Shown: positions 24,656 through 33,572 of the stretch, piece after piece | Position numbering within the stretch: position 1 is the first letter of the stretch | Layout of the letters: each line of letters opens with the position of its first letter | The notes under the pieces: model-generated | Databases searched by the model: none | The model's input: only the letters and a program-made list of their open reading frames with translations | What the model was told of the DNA's origin: nothing | Position numbers and translations under genes: made by a program | DNA from: HKST-UBA85 sp035654775 | GTDB taxonomy: Bacteria; Bacteroidota; Bacteroidia; Flavobacteriales; Flavobacteriaceae | Length of the DNA stretch: 52,527 nucleotides | Reading direction: 5' to 3' | Assembly: GCA_035654775.1 (NCBI GenBank) | Contig: DASRWB010000055.1 | Coordinates: forward strand, 1 to 52,527

Positions 24656-25420
24656 TTAGGAGTTTTTATTTATTAATTCTTTAGCCAAACTTAGGTAATT
24701 ATTGGCACCTTTACTACCGGCATCGTAGTTAATAATGCTTTCGCCGTAGCTTGGGGCTTCACTTAGCCTTACATTTCGTTGAATGATGGTTTGGAAAACC
24801 ATATTGTTAAAATGTTTTTGAACTTCATCCACTACTTGATTGGAAAGTCTTAACCGCGAATCGTACATGGTTAAAAGAAGTCCTTCAATATCCAGTGTTG
24901 GGTTGTGTATTTTTTGAACACTTTTAATGGTGTTTAGCAATTTACCCAATCCTTCCAGGGCAAAATATTCACATTGAATGGGAATAATTACAGCATCGGA
25001 AGCAGTAAGTGCATTTAAGGTTAATAAGCCCAGCGAGGGTGCACAGTCGATGAGGATAAAGTCGTAGTCATCTTTTACATCTTCCAGTGCTTTTTTAAGC
25101 ATGTATTCGCGTTCGTCTTTGTCTACCAGTTCTATTTCAATGGCAACAAGGTCTATATGAGAAGGAATAATATCCAGATTTGGAGAATCGGTTTTCCGAA
25201 TCGCTTCACGAGCACTGTTGGTATGTTCCAGTAACTGGTAGGTGCCGGTTTCTACTTCATCTACATCAATACCCAATCCGGAAGTAGCATTTGCCTGTGG
25301 ATCGGCATCTATAAGCAACACTTTTTTTTCTAATACACCAAGAGAAGCCGCTAAATTTACTGAAGTTGTTGTTTTTCCTACACCGCCTTTTTGATTGGCA
25401 ATTGCTATGATTTTACCCAT
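24656..25420 (-). CDS. parA: Chromosome-partitioning ATPase ParA/Soj
   Basis: 254 residues. Deviant Walker A motif NQKGGVGKTTTSVNLA at 9-24 with the signature first Lys, DADPQANATSGLG, and the Walker B-like DFILIDCAPSLG. No N-terminal HTH, so it is the chromosomal (type Ib-like) form. It leads the leftward operon parA-parB-DUF5683-dapB-lepB-wbqC. A -7 element lies 68-75 bp upstream. Confidence 0.96.
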   Translation of the reverse strand: MGKIIAIANQKGGVGKTTTSVNLAASLGVLEKKVLLIDADPQANATSGLGIDVDEVETGTYQLLEHTNSAREAIRKTDSPNLDIIPSHIDLVAIEIELVDKDEREYMLKKALEDVKDDYDFILIDCAPSLGLLTLNALTASDAVIIPIQCEYFALEGLGKLLNTIKSVQKIHNPTLDIEGLLLTMYDSRLRLSNQVVDEVQKHFNNMVFQTIIQRNVRLSEAPSYGESIINYDAGSKGANNYLSLAKELINKNS

Positions 25421-25487
25421 TAATGATTTGGTTTTTGCACGGGTAAAAATACAACTATTTGCGAGTTTAAAAAATGAATTTTGTTAA

Positions 25488-25495
25488 CAAAACTA
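25488..25495 (-). promoter_or_regulatory. -7 element TAGTTTTG for the parAB operon
   Basis: On the minus strand TAGTTTTG matches TAnnTTTG exactly; it predicts transcription from about 25481. The -33 side is weak. Confidence 0.45.
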
Positions 25496-25646
25496 TTGGT
25501 TGTTGTGCATAATTCTTCTTAATAAGAAACGCTTTATTTTAAGAACACGACCTGCTTTTCTTTCGATTTTTTTGGCAATTCTCTTTTTTTTAACACGAAG
25601 TTTAAAACTAATTTTTCTAACTTTACGCAAATCAAAAAACTATTAA

Positions 25647-28409
25647 ATGAAAACGAACATCTTAAAAACTATTTTTTTAATTACAGTACTGTTTGTAGCC
25701 CTACATGCACAGGCTCAAATAAAGCAAACGGCTCAGGTAGAAGGTATTACCGAGTATATGCTTGACAACGGGTTGAAAGTGTTGTTGTTTCCGGACAACT
25801 CATCACAGACCATAACCGTAAATATCACCTATAAAGTAGGTTCACGGCACGAAGGTTATGGCGAAAAAGGAATGGCACACTTACTGGAACACTTGCTGTT
25901 CAAAGGAACACCCAATCATCCTGATATACCTGAGGAACTAAGTTCGCATGGTGCCAGACCCAACGGAACCACTTGGTACGACCGAACCAACTATTTTGAA
26001 ACTTTCAATGCCACAGATGAAAATCTGGAATGGGCATTGGATTTGGAAGCCGACAGAATGCTCAATTCTTTTATTGCAAAAAAAGATTTGGACTCTGAAT
26101 TTTCGGTAGTGCGAAATGAGTTTGAATCCGGCGAAAATTCACCTTCGGGCGTGTTGATGCAAAAAGTAATTAGTGCAGCATACTTGTGGCATAATTACGG
26201 AAAATCAACCATTGGGAATAAATCTGACATTGAGCGTGTTCCAATTGAAAACTTGAAAGCCTTCTATAAAAAATATTACAGACCGGACAATGCCGTATTG
26301 ATGGTAACCGGGAAATTTGAAAAAGGAAAAACCTTAGACCTTATTGTAGAAAAGTTTGGAAAACTGAAAAACCCGGACCAACCGTTACGAGATATTCCCA
26401 CGGTAGAACCTCCACAAGATGGTGAAAAAAGGGTTACCCTTAGCCGTGTAGGTGATTTACAAATACTTTCTGCGCTATACCATACAGCAGCCGGATCACA
26501 TGAAGATTATGCGCCTTTAGCCATTGTAGAAAATGTATTAACCGATCAGCCTTCAGGAAGACTTTACAAAGCATTGGTCGAAAGCAAACAGGCTTCCAAT
26601 ATCTGGAGTTTTTCTCCTTTTACAAAGGAACCCGGATTTATGTATTTTAACGTAGATGTGCCTTCAGATAAATCCCTGGCTACTGCTGAAAATACAATGA
26701 TTACTCTTTTTGATGAGTTAAAAAACAATCCAATTACCGAAGAAGAATTAAAAAGAGCTAAAGCTAACATCCTCAAACAATACGACCAAATCATGAGAAA
26801 CTCTTCTTATTTGGGTACATTTACCAGTGAGTTTATTGGTGCAGGCGATTGGAGATTGATGTTTATTCAACGCGACCGTGTGGAAAAGGCTACTTTAGAG
26901 CAAGTAAATGATGTTATAAGCCGATACTTTATCAATACCAACCGAACGGTAGGTAATTTTATTCCAACCAAAGCTCCAATACGAATAGAAATTCCGCATA
27001 CCGAAAATTTAGAGGAATTAGTAACCGGCTACAAAGGAAAAGAAAGCATGGGCGAAGGCGAAGCTTTTGATGTGTCTTATGAAAATATTGAAAGCAGACT
27101 GGAAACCGGAGTATTGGAAAAAAGTAATATAGAATACGGTTTTATCAATAAAAATAACCGAGGAGAAAACGTAAACCTTACCTTCGTATTCAGAAACGGT
27201 AATGTGAACGACTTAATGAACAAAGGTCGGGTAGCTTCATATACCGCCAGAATGCTTGACAAAGGAACGCAATCTAAAACCCGACAAGACATAGAAGACA
27301 AACTCAGCGAGTTAAAGTCGTCTGTAAACTTTAGCGGTTCAAACGGTAAAACCTATGCGTACGTCAATTCTACAAAAGCCAATTTGATGGAAACGCTCGC
27401 ACTTATGGCAGAAATGTTAAAAACACCGGTTTTTGACAGTGAAGAATTAGAAAAACTAAAAACGCTGGATTTAGCCAATATAGAGCGCAACAAAACCGAG
27501 CCTACCTTTTTGGCACAAAACAGATTGGGACAGCTTACTGAAAAGTATGAAAAAGGTCACCCGTTGTATAACATGTCTATCGAAGAACAACTGGAAGCGA
27601 TTAATGCCGTTACCGTAGAAGACTTAAAGGCATACTATGACGATTTTTACGGAATATCAAATAGCGCATCAGTAGTCGCTATAGGAAACATAGATGAGCA
27701 AGCACTAAAGAATTTCTTTGAAACTGAGTTTAGTACATTCAAATCAGATTTGCCTTATACTGAAATTGCCGATCCGCAATCAGACTTTAATCCCGTAAAT
27801 GAAAACATCTTAACTCCGGACAAGAAAAATGCCCTTTCTATTGGTGTTTTAAGTTTTCCATCCAGCCAGTATGATGAAGATTATGCAGCACTTCAGATTG
27901 CCGGATCTATTTTTGGAGGCGGATTTTTAAACTCTCGTATAGCCACCAGATTGCGTCAACAAGATGGCGTAAGTTATGGTGCAGGCGGAGCGGTTAATGT
28001 TGACAGTAATAAGGACGATAAAAACTCCTCTATGTTTGTTTACGCAATTTATGCTCCCGAAAACCAAACCAAAGTGCAGAAAGGATTTAAAGAAGAAATT
28101 TCTCGCTTTATCGCCGAGGGAATTACCCAAAAAGAACTAGACGATGCTGTAAAAGGTTGGGTGGAAGCCCAAAGCGTTTCGAGAGCTAAGGATAATGAAC
28201 TTTCCTCTACCATTAATAACAACTTGTACTATGACAGAGACATGATGTTTCATAAGCAAGTAGAAGAAAATGTTAAGAAATTGACCGTAGAAGAGGTAAA
28301 CAAAGTAATTAAAAAATACTTTAAAGAGTTTAATGAATGGACAGTTGTGAATGCCGGTGATTTTGAAAACTTCGAAATAAAAACAGAAGAAAAAGAAATA
28401 GAAGATTAA
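25647..28409 (+). CDS. Secreted M16-family zinc metalloprotease (two-domain)
   Basis: 920 residues with a Sec signal peptide (cut after ALHAQA at ~23). The first M16 module has the inverted zinc motif HLLEH (His78, Glu81, His82) and the third ligand Glu158 in VVRNEFESGEN at the expected spacing. The second module (~490-910) has the fold-typical segments but no HxxEH, as normal for pitrilysin-type proteins where it closes the chamber. Probably periplasmic peptide degradation. A near-consensus -7 (TAACTTTA, 25618-25625) precedes it, and a terminator follows. Monocistronic. Confidence 0.92.
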   Translation: MKTNILKTIFLITVLFVALHAQAQIKQTAQVEGITEYMLDNGLKVLLFPDNSSQTITVNITYKVGSRHEGYGEKGMAHLLEHLLFKGTPNHPDIPEELSSHGARPNGTTWYDRTNYFETFNATDENLEWALDLEADRMLNSFIAKKDLDSEFSVVRNEFESGENSPSGVLMQKVISAAYLWHNYGKSTIGNKSDIERVPIENLKAFYKKYYRPDNAVLMVTGKFEKGKTLDLIVEKFGKLKNPDQPLRDIPTVEPPQDGEKRVTLSRVGDLQILSALYHTAAGSHEDYAPLAIVENVLTDQPSGRLYKALVESKQASNIWSFSPFTKEPGFMYFNVDVPSDKSLATAENTMITLFDELKNNPITEEELKRAKANILKQYDQIMRNSSYLGTFTSEFIGAGDWRLMFIQRDRVEKATLEQVNDVISRYFINTNRTVGNFIPTKAPIRIEIPHTENLEELVTGYKGKESMGEGEAFDVSYENIESRLETGVLEKSNIEYGFINKNNRGENVNLTFVFRNGNVNDLMNKGRVASYTARMLDKGTQSKTRQDIEDKLSELKSSVNFSGSNGKTYAYVNSTKANLMETLALMAEMLKTPVFDSEELEKLKTLDLANIERNKTEPTFLAQNRLGQLTEKYEKGHPLYNMSIEEQLEAINAVTVEDLKAYYDDFYGISNSASVVAIGNIDEQALKNFFETEFSTFKSDLPYTEIADPQSDFNPVNENILTPDKKNALSIGVLSFPSSQYDEDYAALQIAGSIFGGGFLNSRIATRLRQQDGVSYGAGGAVNVDSNKDDKNSSMFVYAIYAPENQTKVQKGFKEEISRFIAEGITQKELDDAVKGWVEAQSVSRAKDNELSSTINNNLYYDRDMMFHKQVEENVKKLTVEEVNKVIKKYFKEFNEWTVVNAGDFENFEIKTEEKEIED

Positions 28410-28428
28410 ACGGTTAATACAGAATTAA

Positions 28429-28460
28429 AAAAAGCTCATCAAGTGATGAGCTTTTTTTTT
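28429..28460. terminator. Bidirectional terminator between the M16 protease and mutB
   Basis: Stem GCTCATCA (28434-28441) / TGATGAGC (28444-28451) flanked by A-run and T-run. Confidence 0.9.
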
Positions 28461-28463
28461 GCA

Positions 28464-30581
28464 TTAATCCATAAGAATTTCCAGAATTTTTATGGCAGCC
28501 TCGCTAACTTTGGTTCCGGGACCAAATATGGCAACAGTACCGGCATCAAATAAAAAGGGATAGTCTTGCTTAGGAATTACACCGCCTACCACAACCATAA
28601 TATCCTCACGACCGTATTTTTTGAGTTCTTGAATTACCTGCGGAACTAAGGTTTTATGACCTGCCGCCAGCGAAGAAACCCCCAAAATATGTACATCGTT
28701 TTCCACGGCTTGTTTTGCTGCTTCTTGCGGAGTTTGAAACAAAGGACCTATATCTACGTCAAACCCTAAATCGGCATAACCGGTAGCTACTACTTTTGCA
28801 CCACGGTCATGACCGTCTTGCCCCATTTTGGCAATCATTATTCTGGGTCTTCGACCTTCCTGTAGAGCAAAAGCATCAGCAAGTTCACGGGCTTTGTTAA
28901 ATGAATCGTCGTTTTTTATTTCTTTACTGTACACACCACTAAATGATTTTATTTGCGCTTTATATCTGCCAAAAGCCGTTTCTAAAGCCGCACTGATTTC
29001 ACCTAAAGTAGCTCGTTCACGAGCCGCTTCAACAGCTAAAGCTAGTAAATTTTCTTTACCTGATTTAGCTGCTTCGGTAAGTTTTGTAAGTCTTTCGGTT
29101 ACTTTTTTTGCATTTCTGCCGGCTTTAATTTGTTTTAGGCGTTCAATTTGCTGTTGTCTGACCACCTGATTGTCTACTTCCAGAATGTGAAGCGGGTCTT
29201 CATGATCCAGAGCGTATTTATTAACCCCAACAATAATGTCCTGCCCCGAATCGATACGAGCTTGCTTTCTTGCAGCGGCTTCTTCAATTCTTAGTTTTGG
29301 AATTCCGGCTTCAATGGCTTTTGTCATGCCGCCAAGAGCTTCAATTTCCTCTATTAACTTCCAGGCTTTATGCGCAATCTCATGAGTGAGTGTTTCCACA
29401 TAGTAGCTTCCTGCCCAAGGATCAACAGTTTTAGTAAGATGGGTTTCTTCCTGTAAATAAATTTGCGTGTTTCTGGCAATACGTGCAGAGAAATCAGTAG
29501 GCAATGCGATGGCTTCATCCAGTGCATTGGTATGTAGGCTTTGGGTGCCTCCAAAAGCAGCGGCCATAGCTTCTATACAGGTTCTTGTTACGTTGTTGAA
29601 TGGGTCTTGTTCGGTTAAACTCCACCCACTGGTTTGACAATGGGTTCGTAAGGCCAGGGATTTTTCATTTTTAGGGTGAAATGATTTTACCATTTTGGCC
29701 CACAACATTCTGGCTGCTCGCATTTTGGCTATTTCCATAAAATGATTCATCCCAACAGCCCAGAAAAAGGAGAGTCTGGGAGCGAAAGTGTCAATGTCCA
29801 TACCCGCTTCAATGCCTTTTTTTATATATTCTAAGCCGTCGGCAAGGGTATAAGCCAATTCAATATCACAGGTTGCACCGGCTTCTTGCATATGATAACC
29901 GGAAATACTGATGCTGTTGAACTTTGGCATGTTTTTGCTGGTGTATTCAAAAATGTCCGAGATGATTCTCATGGATGGCGTAGGTGGGTAAATGTAGGTG
30001 TTTCGCACCATGAACTCTTTCAGAATATCATTTTGAATCGTTCCGGAAAGTTGTTCCGGGGTAAGGCCTTGCTCTTCGGCAGCTACAATATAAAAAGCCA
30101 TAATAGGTAAAACGGCACCGTTCATTGTCATGGAAACGCTCATTTTATCCAGTGGGATTTGATGAAAAAGGATTTTCATGTCTTCTACTGAATCAATGGC
30201 TACTCCGGCTTTTCCCACATCTCCAACGACACGTTCGTGGTCGCTATCGTATCCGCGGTGTGTGGCAAGATCAAAAGCAACGGAGAGTCCTTTTTGTCCG
30301 GCTTCCAGATTACGTCTGTAAAAAGCATTGCTGTCTTCGGCAGTAGAAAATCCGGCATATTGCCTTATGGTCCAAGGACGTTGCACATACATGGTGCTGT
30401 ATGGACCTCGAAGAAAAGGAGGAAAACCTGCGGCAAAGTTTAGGTGCTCGTAGTTTTTGAGATCATCAACGTGGTAGTGGGATTTTATCTCAATTTCTTC
30501 TGCAGTTTGAAAAGTCGAGCGATTATCTTTTTTAGCTGTAGAAGTGTTTTGTAAGGTAATATGTTGAAGATTTTTTCTCAA
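28464..30581 (-). CDS. mutB: Methylmalonyl-CoA mutase, large B12-binding subunit
   Basis: 705 residues. The N-terminal TIM-barrel domain carries RGPYSTMYVQRPWTIRQYAG, SVSMTMNGAVLP and RTHCQTSGWSL. The C-terminal cobalamin-binding domain has the base-off motif DGHDRGAKV (axial His) and the later VVGGVIP. It interconverts methylmalonyl-CoA and succinyl-CoA with adenosylcobalamin. Its partner subunit is two genes upstream (31246-32613). The N-terminal ~30 residues are poorly conserved and could be shortened if a later start is used. Last gene of the udk operon. No cobalamin riboswitch is visible. Confidence 0.96.
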   Translation of the reverse strand: MRKNLQHITLQNTSTAKKDNRSTFQTAEEIEIKSHYHVDDLKNYEHLNFAAGFPPFLRGPYSTMYVQRPWTIRQYAGFSTAEDSNAFYRRNLEAGQKGLSVAFDLATHRGYDSDHERVVGDVGKAGVAIDSVEDMKILFHQIPLDKMSVSMTMNGAVLPIMAFYIVAAEEQGLTPEQLSGTIQNDILKEFMVRNTYIYPPTPSMRIISDIFEYTSKNMPKFNSISISGYHMQEAGATCDIELAYTLADGLEYIKKGIEAGMDIDTFAPRLSFFWAVGMNHFMEIAKMRAARMLWAKMVKSFHPKNEKSLALRTHCQTSGWSLTEQDPFNNVTRTCIEAMAAAFGGTQSLHTNALDEAIALPTDFSARIARNTQIYLQEETHLTKTVDPWAGSYYVETLTHEIAHKAWKLIEEIEALGGMTKAIEAGIPKLRIEEAAARKQARIDSGQDIIVGVNKYALDHEDPLHILEVDNQVVRQQQIERLKQIKAGRNAKKVTERLTKLTEAAKSGKENLLALAVEAARERATLGEISAALETAFGRYKAQIKSFSGVYSKEIKNDDSFNKARELADAFALQEGRRPRIMIAKMGQDGHDRGAKVVATGYADLGFDVDIGPLFQTPQEAAKQAVENDVHILGVSSLAAGHKTLVPQVIQELKKYGREDIMVVVGGVIPKQDYPFLFDAGTVAIFGPGTKVSEAAIKILEILMD

Positions 30582-30601
30582 GTTTTCTTTGTAATAAAAA
30601 T

Positions 30602-31234
30602 TTAACGAGGAATTTTATTAAAATCTACCGGGCTGTTGTCGGGTTGTGTCTTTTGTTCTTCCTTGACCTGTGGAGTTACGTTGGCCAAGTTGGCATAATA
30701 AAATTGTAGAGCCACAAAAGTGGCTAAGTATTTATCAGAGGTCACTTGTTGAAATTTGGCGTTTAAGGGTGCGCCAAAAAGACTGGCTTTCATGCTGCCG
30801 GTATCTATTAAGGCATTGTAAGTTCGGTTTAGCGCTTGGTCTTTGATTTGTTCACCAATACAGGCAAATAAAGGATGCTCATAGTTTAAATTTTCTCCGT
30901 TCCACAATCCGGTATCAGCTTTAAGGGTATTGTAAATTTCAATGGTTCGCGGTGTGGCTATCTTGTTGAAATCTATTCGACTTGCATTGCTTGAAGCAAT
31001 TCTGATGAATGAAGCCATTGCCCGGCTAACATTTTTGTTTTGTGGGTCGTAAAAATTTGTAATGTCATTTTCAAAAGTATAATAGGCTTCTTTAAGTAGT
31101 AAAGTGTCTGTTTTTTTGCAGTCTATTAGCTGAGGTTTGTCAGCATATGTATAGTCTATACTTGCAGTTTCTTGTTTACAACTTAAAAAGATGAATGTAA
31201 AAATAATTACTAAAAGGCTTAGATGTGTTTTCAT
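30602..31234 (-). CDS. Hypothetical lipoprotein between the mutase subunit genes
   Basis: 210 residues. Signal peptide with lipobox FLSC (Cys at ~19), then a mostly helical domain with no motif I recognise (features: YYTFENDITNFYDPQNKNVSRA and LFGAPLNAKFQQVTSD, each shown only in part), ending with an Asn/Pro/Gln-rich tail. It sits between mutA (11-bp gap) and mutB (20-bp gap) in the same direction, so it is co-transcribed. A link to propionate metabolism is not evident. Function unknown. Confidence 0.7.
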   Translation of the reverse strand: MKTHLSLLVIIFTFIFLSCKQETASIDYTYADKPQLIDCKKTDTLLLKEAYYTFENDITNFYDPQNKNVSRAMASFIRIASSNASRIDFNKIATPRTIEIYNTLKADTGLWNGENLNYEHPLFACIGEQIKDQALNRTYNALIDTGSMKASLFGAPLNAKFQQVTSDKYLATFVALQFYYANLANVTPQVKEEQKTQPDNSPVDFNKIPR

Positions 31235-31245
31235 AAGTATTTAAT

Positions 31246-32613
31246 TTATTCAGTTTTTAATCGTTCTTGTTCTGTTTTTTCTGAAAGTCGAGTTTCTATA
31301 ATGGGTTCTATCAGTGTTTTTTCGGAGCGTTGTTTTATAAACGGATATAGTTCCAGCTCGTTTTTCATTTTGTCTTTTGGGTTGGGATGCTTGTTTGTAC
31401 CCAATAATACCAGTTTGCCGGATTGGAATGCCTCTTGTTCTTTTTGTGCACTTTCTTTGATTTTTCTTTGAATGATGCCTTCTTTTAATTGCTTTAAAAA
31501 TCCACCGCTGGCTTCAATGTCTTTAAACAATGCTAAGGCTTTTTCGGCTAAATCATGGGTGAGACTTTCTATATAGTATGCCCCGCTAGCCGGATTGTTT
31601 ACGGCATTGAAGTAACTTTCGTGTTTCAGAATGAGCAATTGGTTGCGCGCTATGCGTTCACTAAACGCATGGGATTTTTTATAAAATACATCATAAGGCA
31701 AATTAAGTACCGTATTTGCTCCGCCTAAAATAGCGCTCATACATTCTGACGTAGTACGCAGCAGGTTTGTATTGTAATCATATAGGGTTTTGTTGCGTTT
31801 GGATGGACTTGCCAGTATGTGACAGTTTTGATGTAAGCCGTATTCATCGGCTAGTGCGCTGTAGAGTAGTCGTAAGGCACGCAGTTTAGCAATTTCAAAA
31901 AAGTAATTACTGCCAACGGCAATATTGAAACTTATAGCCGGTTGGTTTGGATTTAAAAGATGATGGTAATGATTTAAATATTCATTGGCATGAGCTAGGG
32001 TATAGGCTAATTGCTGGACTATGGTGGCACCGGCATTTTGATACAGTTGTGATTGCACATTGAGTAAAGTCGATTGAGGATGACTTCCGGATAAGAGATT
32101 TTCGAGGATTTTGTGGTCTTGTTTCAGAGAATTGAACCAATTTCCGGTTTTGGTCAGATGCCCGATAACATCAACTTCAATGAACACATTCTTATGGCTT
32201 AAGTGTTTCAGAAGATGTTCAATAAAGACTTCTGAAAGAAACTCAAGTTTAAAATGCAAAGTTGTGTCTGCTGGAAGCTTTTGAACCAGGGTTTCCACCT
32301 CAATTTGCGCTGAAGGTAAGATAAAATAAATACTGTCTACTCCAGACTCAAGAAGTGACTGTGCTTTTTGGTTGGATTTTTCGGCATCGTTAACAAAAAC
32401 AGGTTGGCAAATTTTCCAGTTTTTGGCTTGTGTATCAATAGTTAATGGATTTGAACAGTCTTCATACGTGTAAAAGGGCTTGACGTCAACTCCTTCCGGA
32501 GTTTTCCATACAAGGGTTTCGTTGTAGTCTTTTCCTTTTAAATCTACCTGAATTTTTTGTTTCCACTGTTTTGCAGAGACAGGCTGGAATTCATCAAACA
32601 TAGTTTTACTCAT
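31246..32613 (-). CDS. mutA: Methylmalonyl-CoA mutase, small (non-B12) subunit
   Basis: 455 residues related to the barrel domain of the large subunit (WKTPEGVDVKPFYTYED, NAGATIVQQLAYTLAHANEY, NPASGAYYIESLTHDLAEKA) but lacking the C-terminal cobalamin domain and its DxHxxG motif. This is the structural subunit of the heterodimeric mutase typical of Bacteroidota and Propionibacterium. Its start overlaps the end of the ftsB-like gene by 8 bp. Confidence 0.92.
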   Translation of the reverse strand: MSKTMFDEFQPVSAKQWKQKIQVDLKGKDYNETLVWKTPEGVDVKPFYTYEDCSNPLTIDTQAKNWKICQPVFVNDAEKSNQKAQSLLESGVDSIYFILPSAQIEVETLVQKLPADTTLHFKLEFLSEVFIEHLLKHLSHKNVFIEVDVIGHLTKTGNWFNSLKQDHKILENLLSGSHPQSTLLNVQSQLYQNAGATIVQQLAYTLAHANEYLNHYHHLLNPNQPAISFNIAVGSNYFFEIAKLRALRLLYSALADEYGLHQNCHILASPSKRNKTLYDYNTNLLRTTSECMSAILGGANTVLNLPYDVFYKKSHAFSERIARNQLLILKHESYFNAVNNPASGAYYIESLTHDLAEKALALFKDIEASGGFLKQLKEGIIQRKIKESAQKEQEAFQSGKLVLLGTNKHPNPKDKMKNELELYPFIKQRSEKTLIEPIIETRLSEKTEQERLKTE

Positions 32614-32929
32614 CCTTTTTCAACTTTATGCTGTCTTCATATTCTATAATGTATATATCTTCATTTTCGCGTTTCATGTAATACTCTTCTCTGGCCAGTT
32701 TTTCGATACCTTCTTCACTGCTGAGCGCTTTAATGGCTTTTTGGTTTTTTTCTATTTCCTTTTGGTAAAACTCTTTTTCGGCTTCTTGTTTTTTTATTTC
32801 TTTGTTTAATTCTCTATGAATAAGATACGAATTGCTGTCTAAAAATAACATCCATACCACAAATGCCAAAAGAATAATGATATAAATATTCTTGAAAGGT
32901 TTTAGGTATTTTGTATTTAGTTTAGGCAT
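32606..32929 (-). CDS. FtsB/DivIC-type septum formation initiator
   Basis: 107 residues: one transmembrane helix near the N-terminus (~15-29, IYIIILLAFVVWMLF) followed by a heptad-rich coiled coil (~36-75, LNKEIKKQEAEKEFYQKEIE) and the family motif EGIEKLAREEYYMKRENED. It links divisome proteins FtsL and FtsQ at mid-cell. It lies 3 bp after udk and overlaps mutA by 8 bp. The coupling of a division gene to metabolism genes is positional only. Confidence 0.88.
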   Translation of the reverse strand: MPKLNTKYLKPFKNIYIIILLAFVVWMLFLDSNSYLIHRELNKEIKKQEAEKEFYQKEIEKNQKAIKALSSEEGIEKLAREEYYMKRENEDIYIIEYEDSIKLKKDE

Positions 32930-32932
32930 TTT

Positions 32933-33538
32933 TTACAAGCGGTTATGGATTATGGTTCTTACAATATCAACTGCTACGGTGTTGTATTTATTGTTGGGAA
33001 TGATAATGTCTGCATACTCTTTCATGGGTTCAATAAATTGTTCGTGCATGGGTTTTAGTGTGTTTTGGTAGCGGTTTAGCACTTCGTCGAGGTCTCTTCC
33101 GCGTTCAGTAGTATCTCTTTTTAATCGTCTAATCAGACGTTCGTCACTATCAGCATGCACAAAAATTTTAATATCAAACATTTCGCGCAATTCCGGATTG
33201 GTAAGTATCAAAATTCCTTCAACAATCATTACTTTTCTGGGATGTGTTAAAATGGTATCTCCGGTGCGGTTATGTTTTACGAAGGAATATACGGGTTGCG
33301 GAATGGTTTTGCCGGATTTTAATGCTTTTAAATGACTTTCAAGCAGTTCAAAATCTATCGAACGCGGATGGTCAAAATTAATTTTTACACGTTCGTCATA
33401 GCTTAAATGCGAGGTATCTTTATAGTAGGAATCTTGTGAAATTACTCCAACTTCACCTTCGGGAAGTTCGTTTAAAATTTGATTCACCACAGTGGTTTTT
33501 CCGCATCCGGTTCCACCTGCAATCCCAATTATTAACAT
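32933..33538 (-). CDS. udk: Uridine kinase
   Basis: 201 residues. Phosphorylates uridine and cytidine in pyrimidine salvage. P-loop GIAGGTGCGKTTV (5-17), ISQDSYYKD, and FDHPRSIDFELL are the family motifs. Length is typical. First gene of the leftward operon udk-ftsB-mutA-lipoprotein-mutB, with a perfect -7 element just upstream. Confidence 0.95.
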   Translation of the reverse strand: MLIIGIAGGTGCGKTTVVNQILNELPEGEVGVISQDSYYKDTSHLSYDERVKINFDHPRSIDFELLESHLKALKSGKTIPQPVYSFVKHNRTGDTILTHPRKVMIVEGILILTNPELREMFDIKIFVHADSDERLIRRLKRDTTERGRDLDEVLNRYQNTLKPMHEQFIEPMKEYADIIIPNNKYNTVAVDIVRTIIHNRL

Positions 33539-33561
33539 AGTACAACTTTTTTTGAACTAGG

Positions 33562-33569
33562 CAAATTTA
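33562..33569 (-). promoter_or_regulatory. -7 element TAAATTTG for the udk-mutB operon
   Basis: The minus strand reads TAAATTTG, an exact TAnnTTTG, 24 bp before the udk ATG. It lies between udk and the sugar dehydrogenase gene, so udk probably starts its own transcript. Confidence 0.5.
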
Positions 33570-33572
33570 CTA

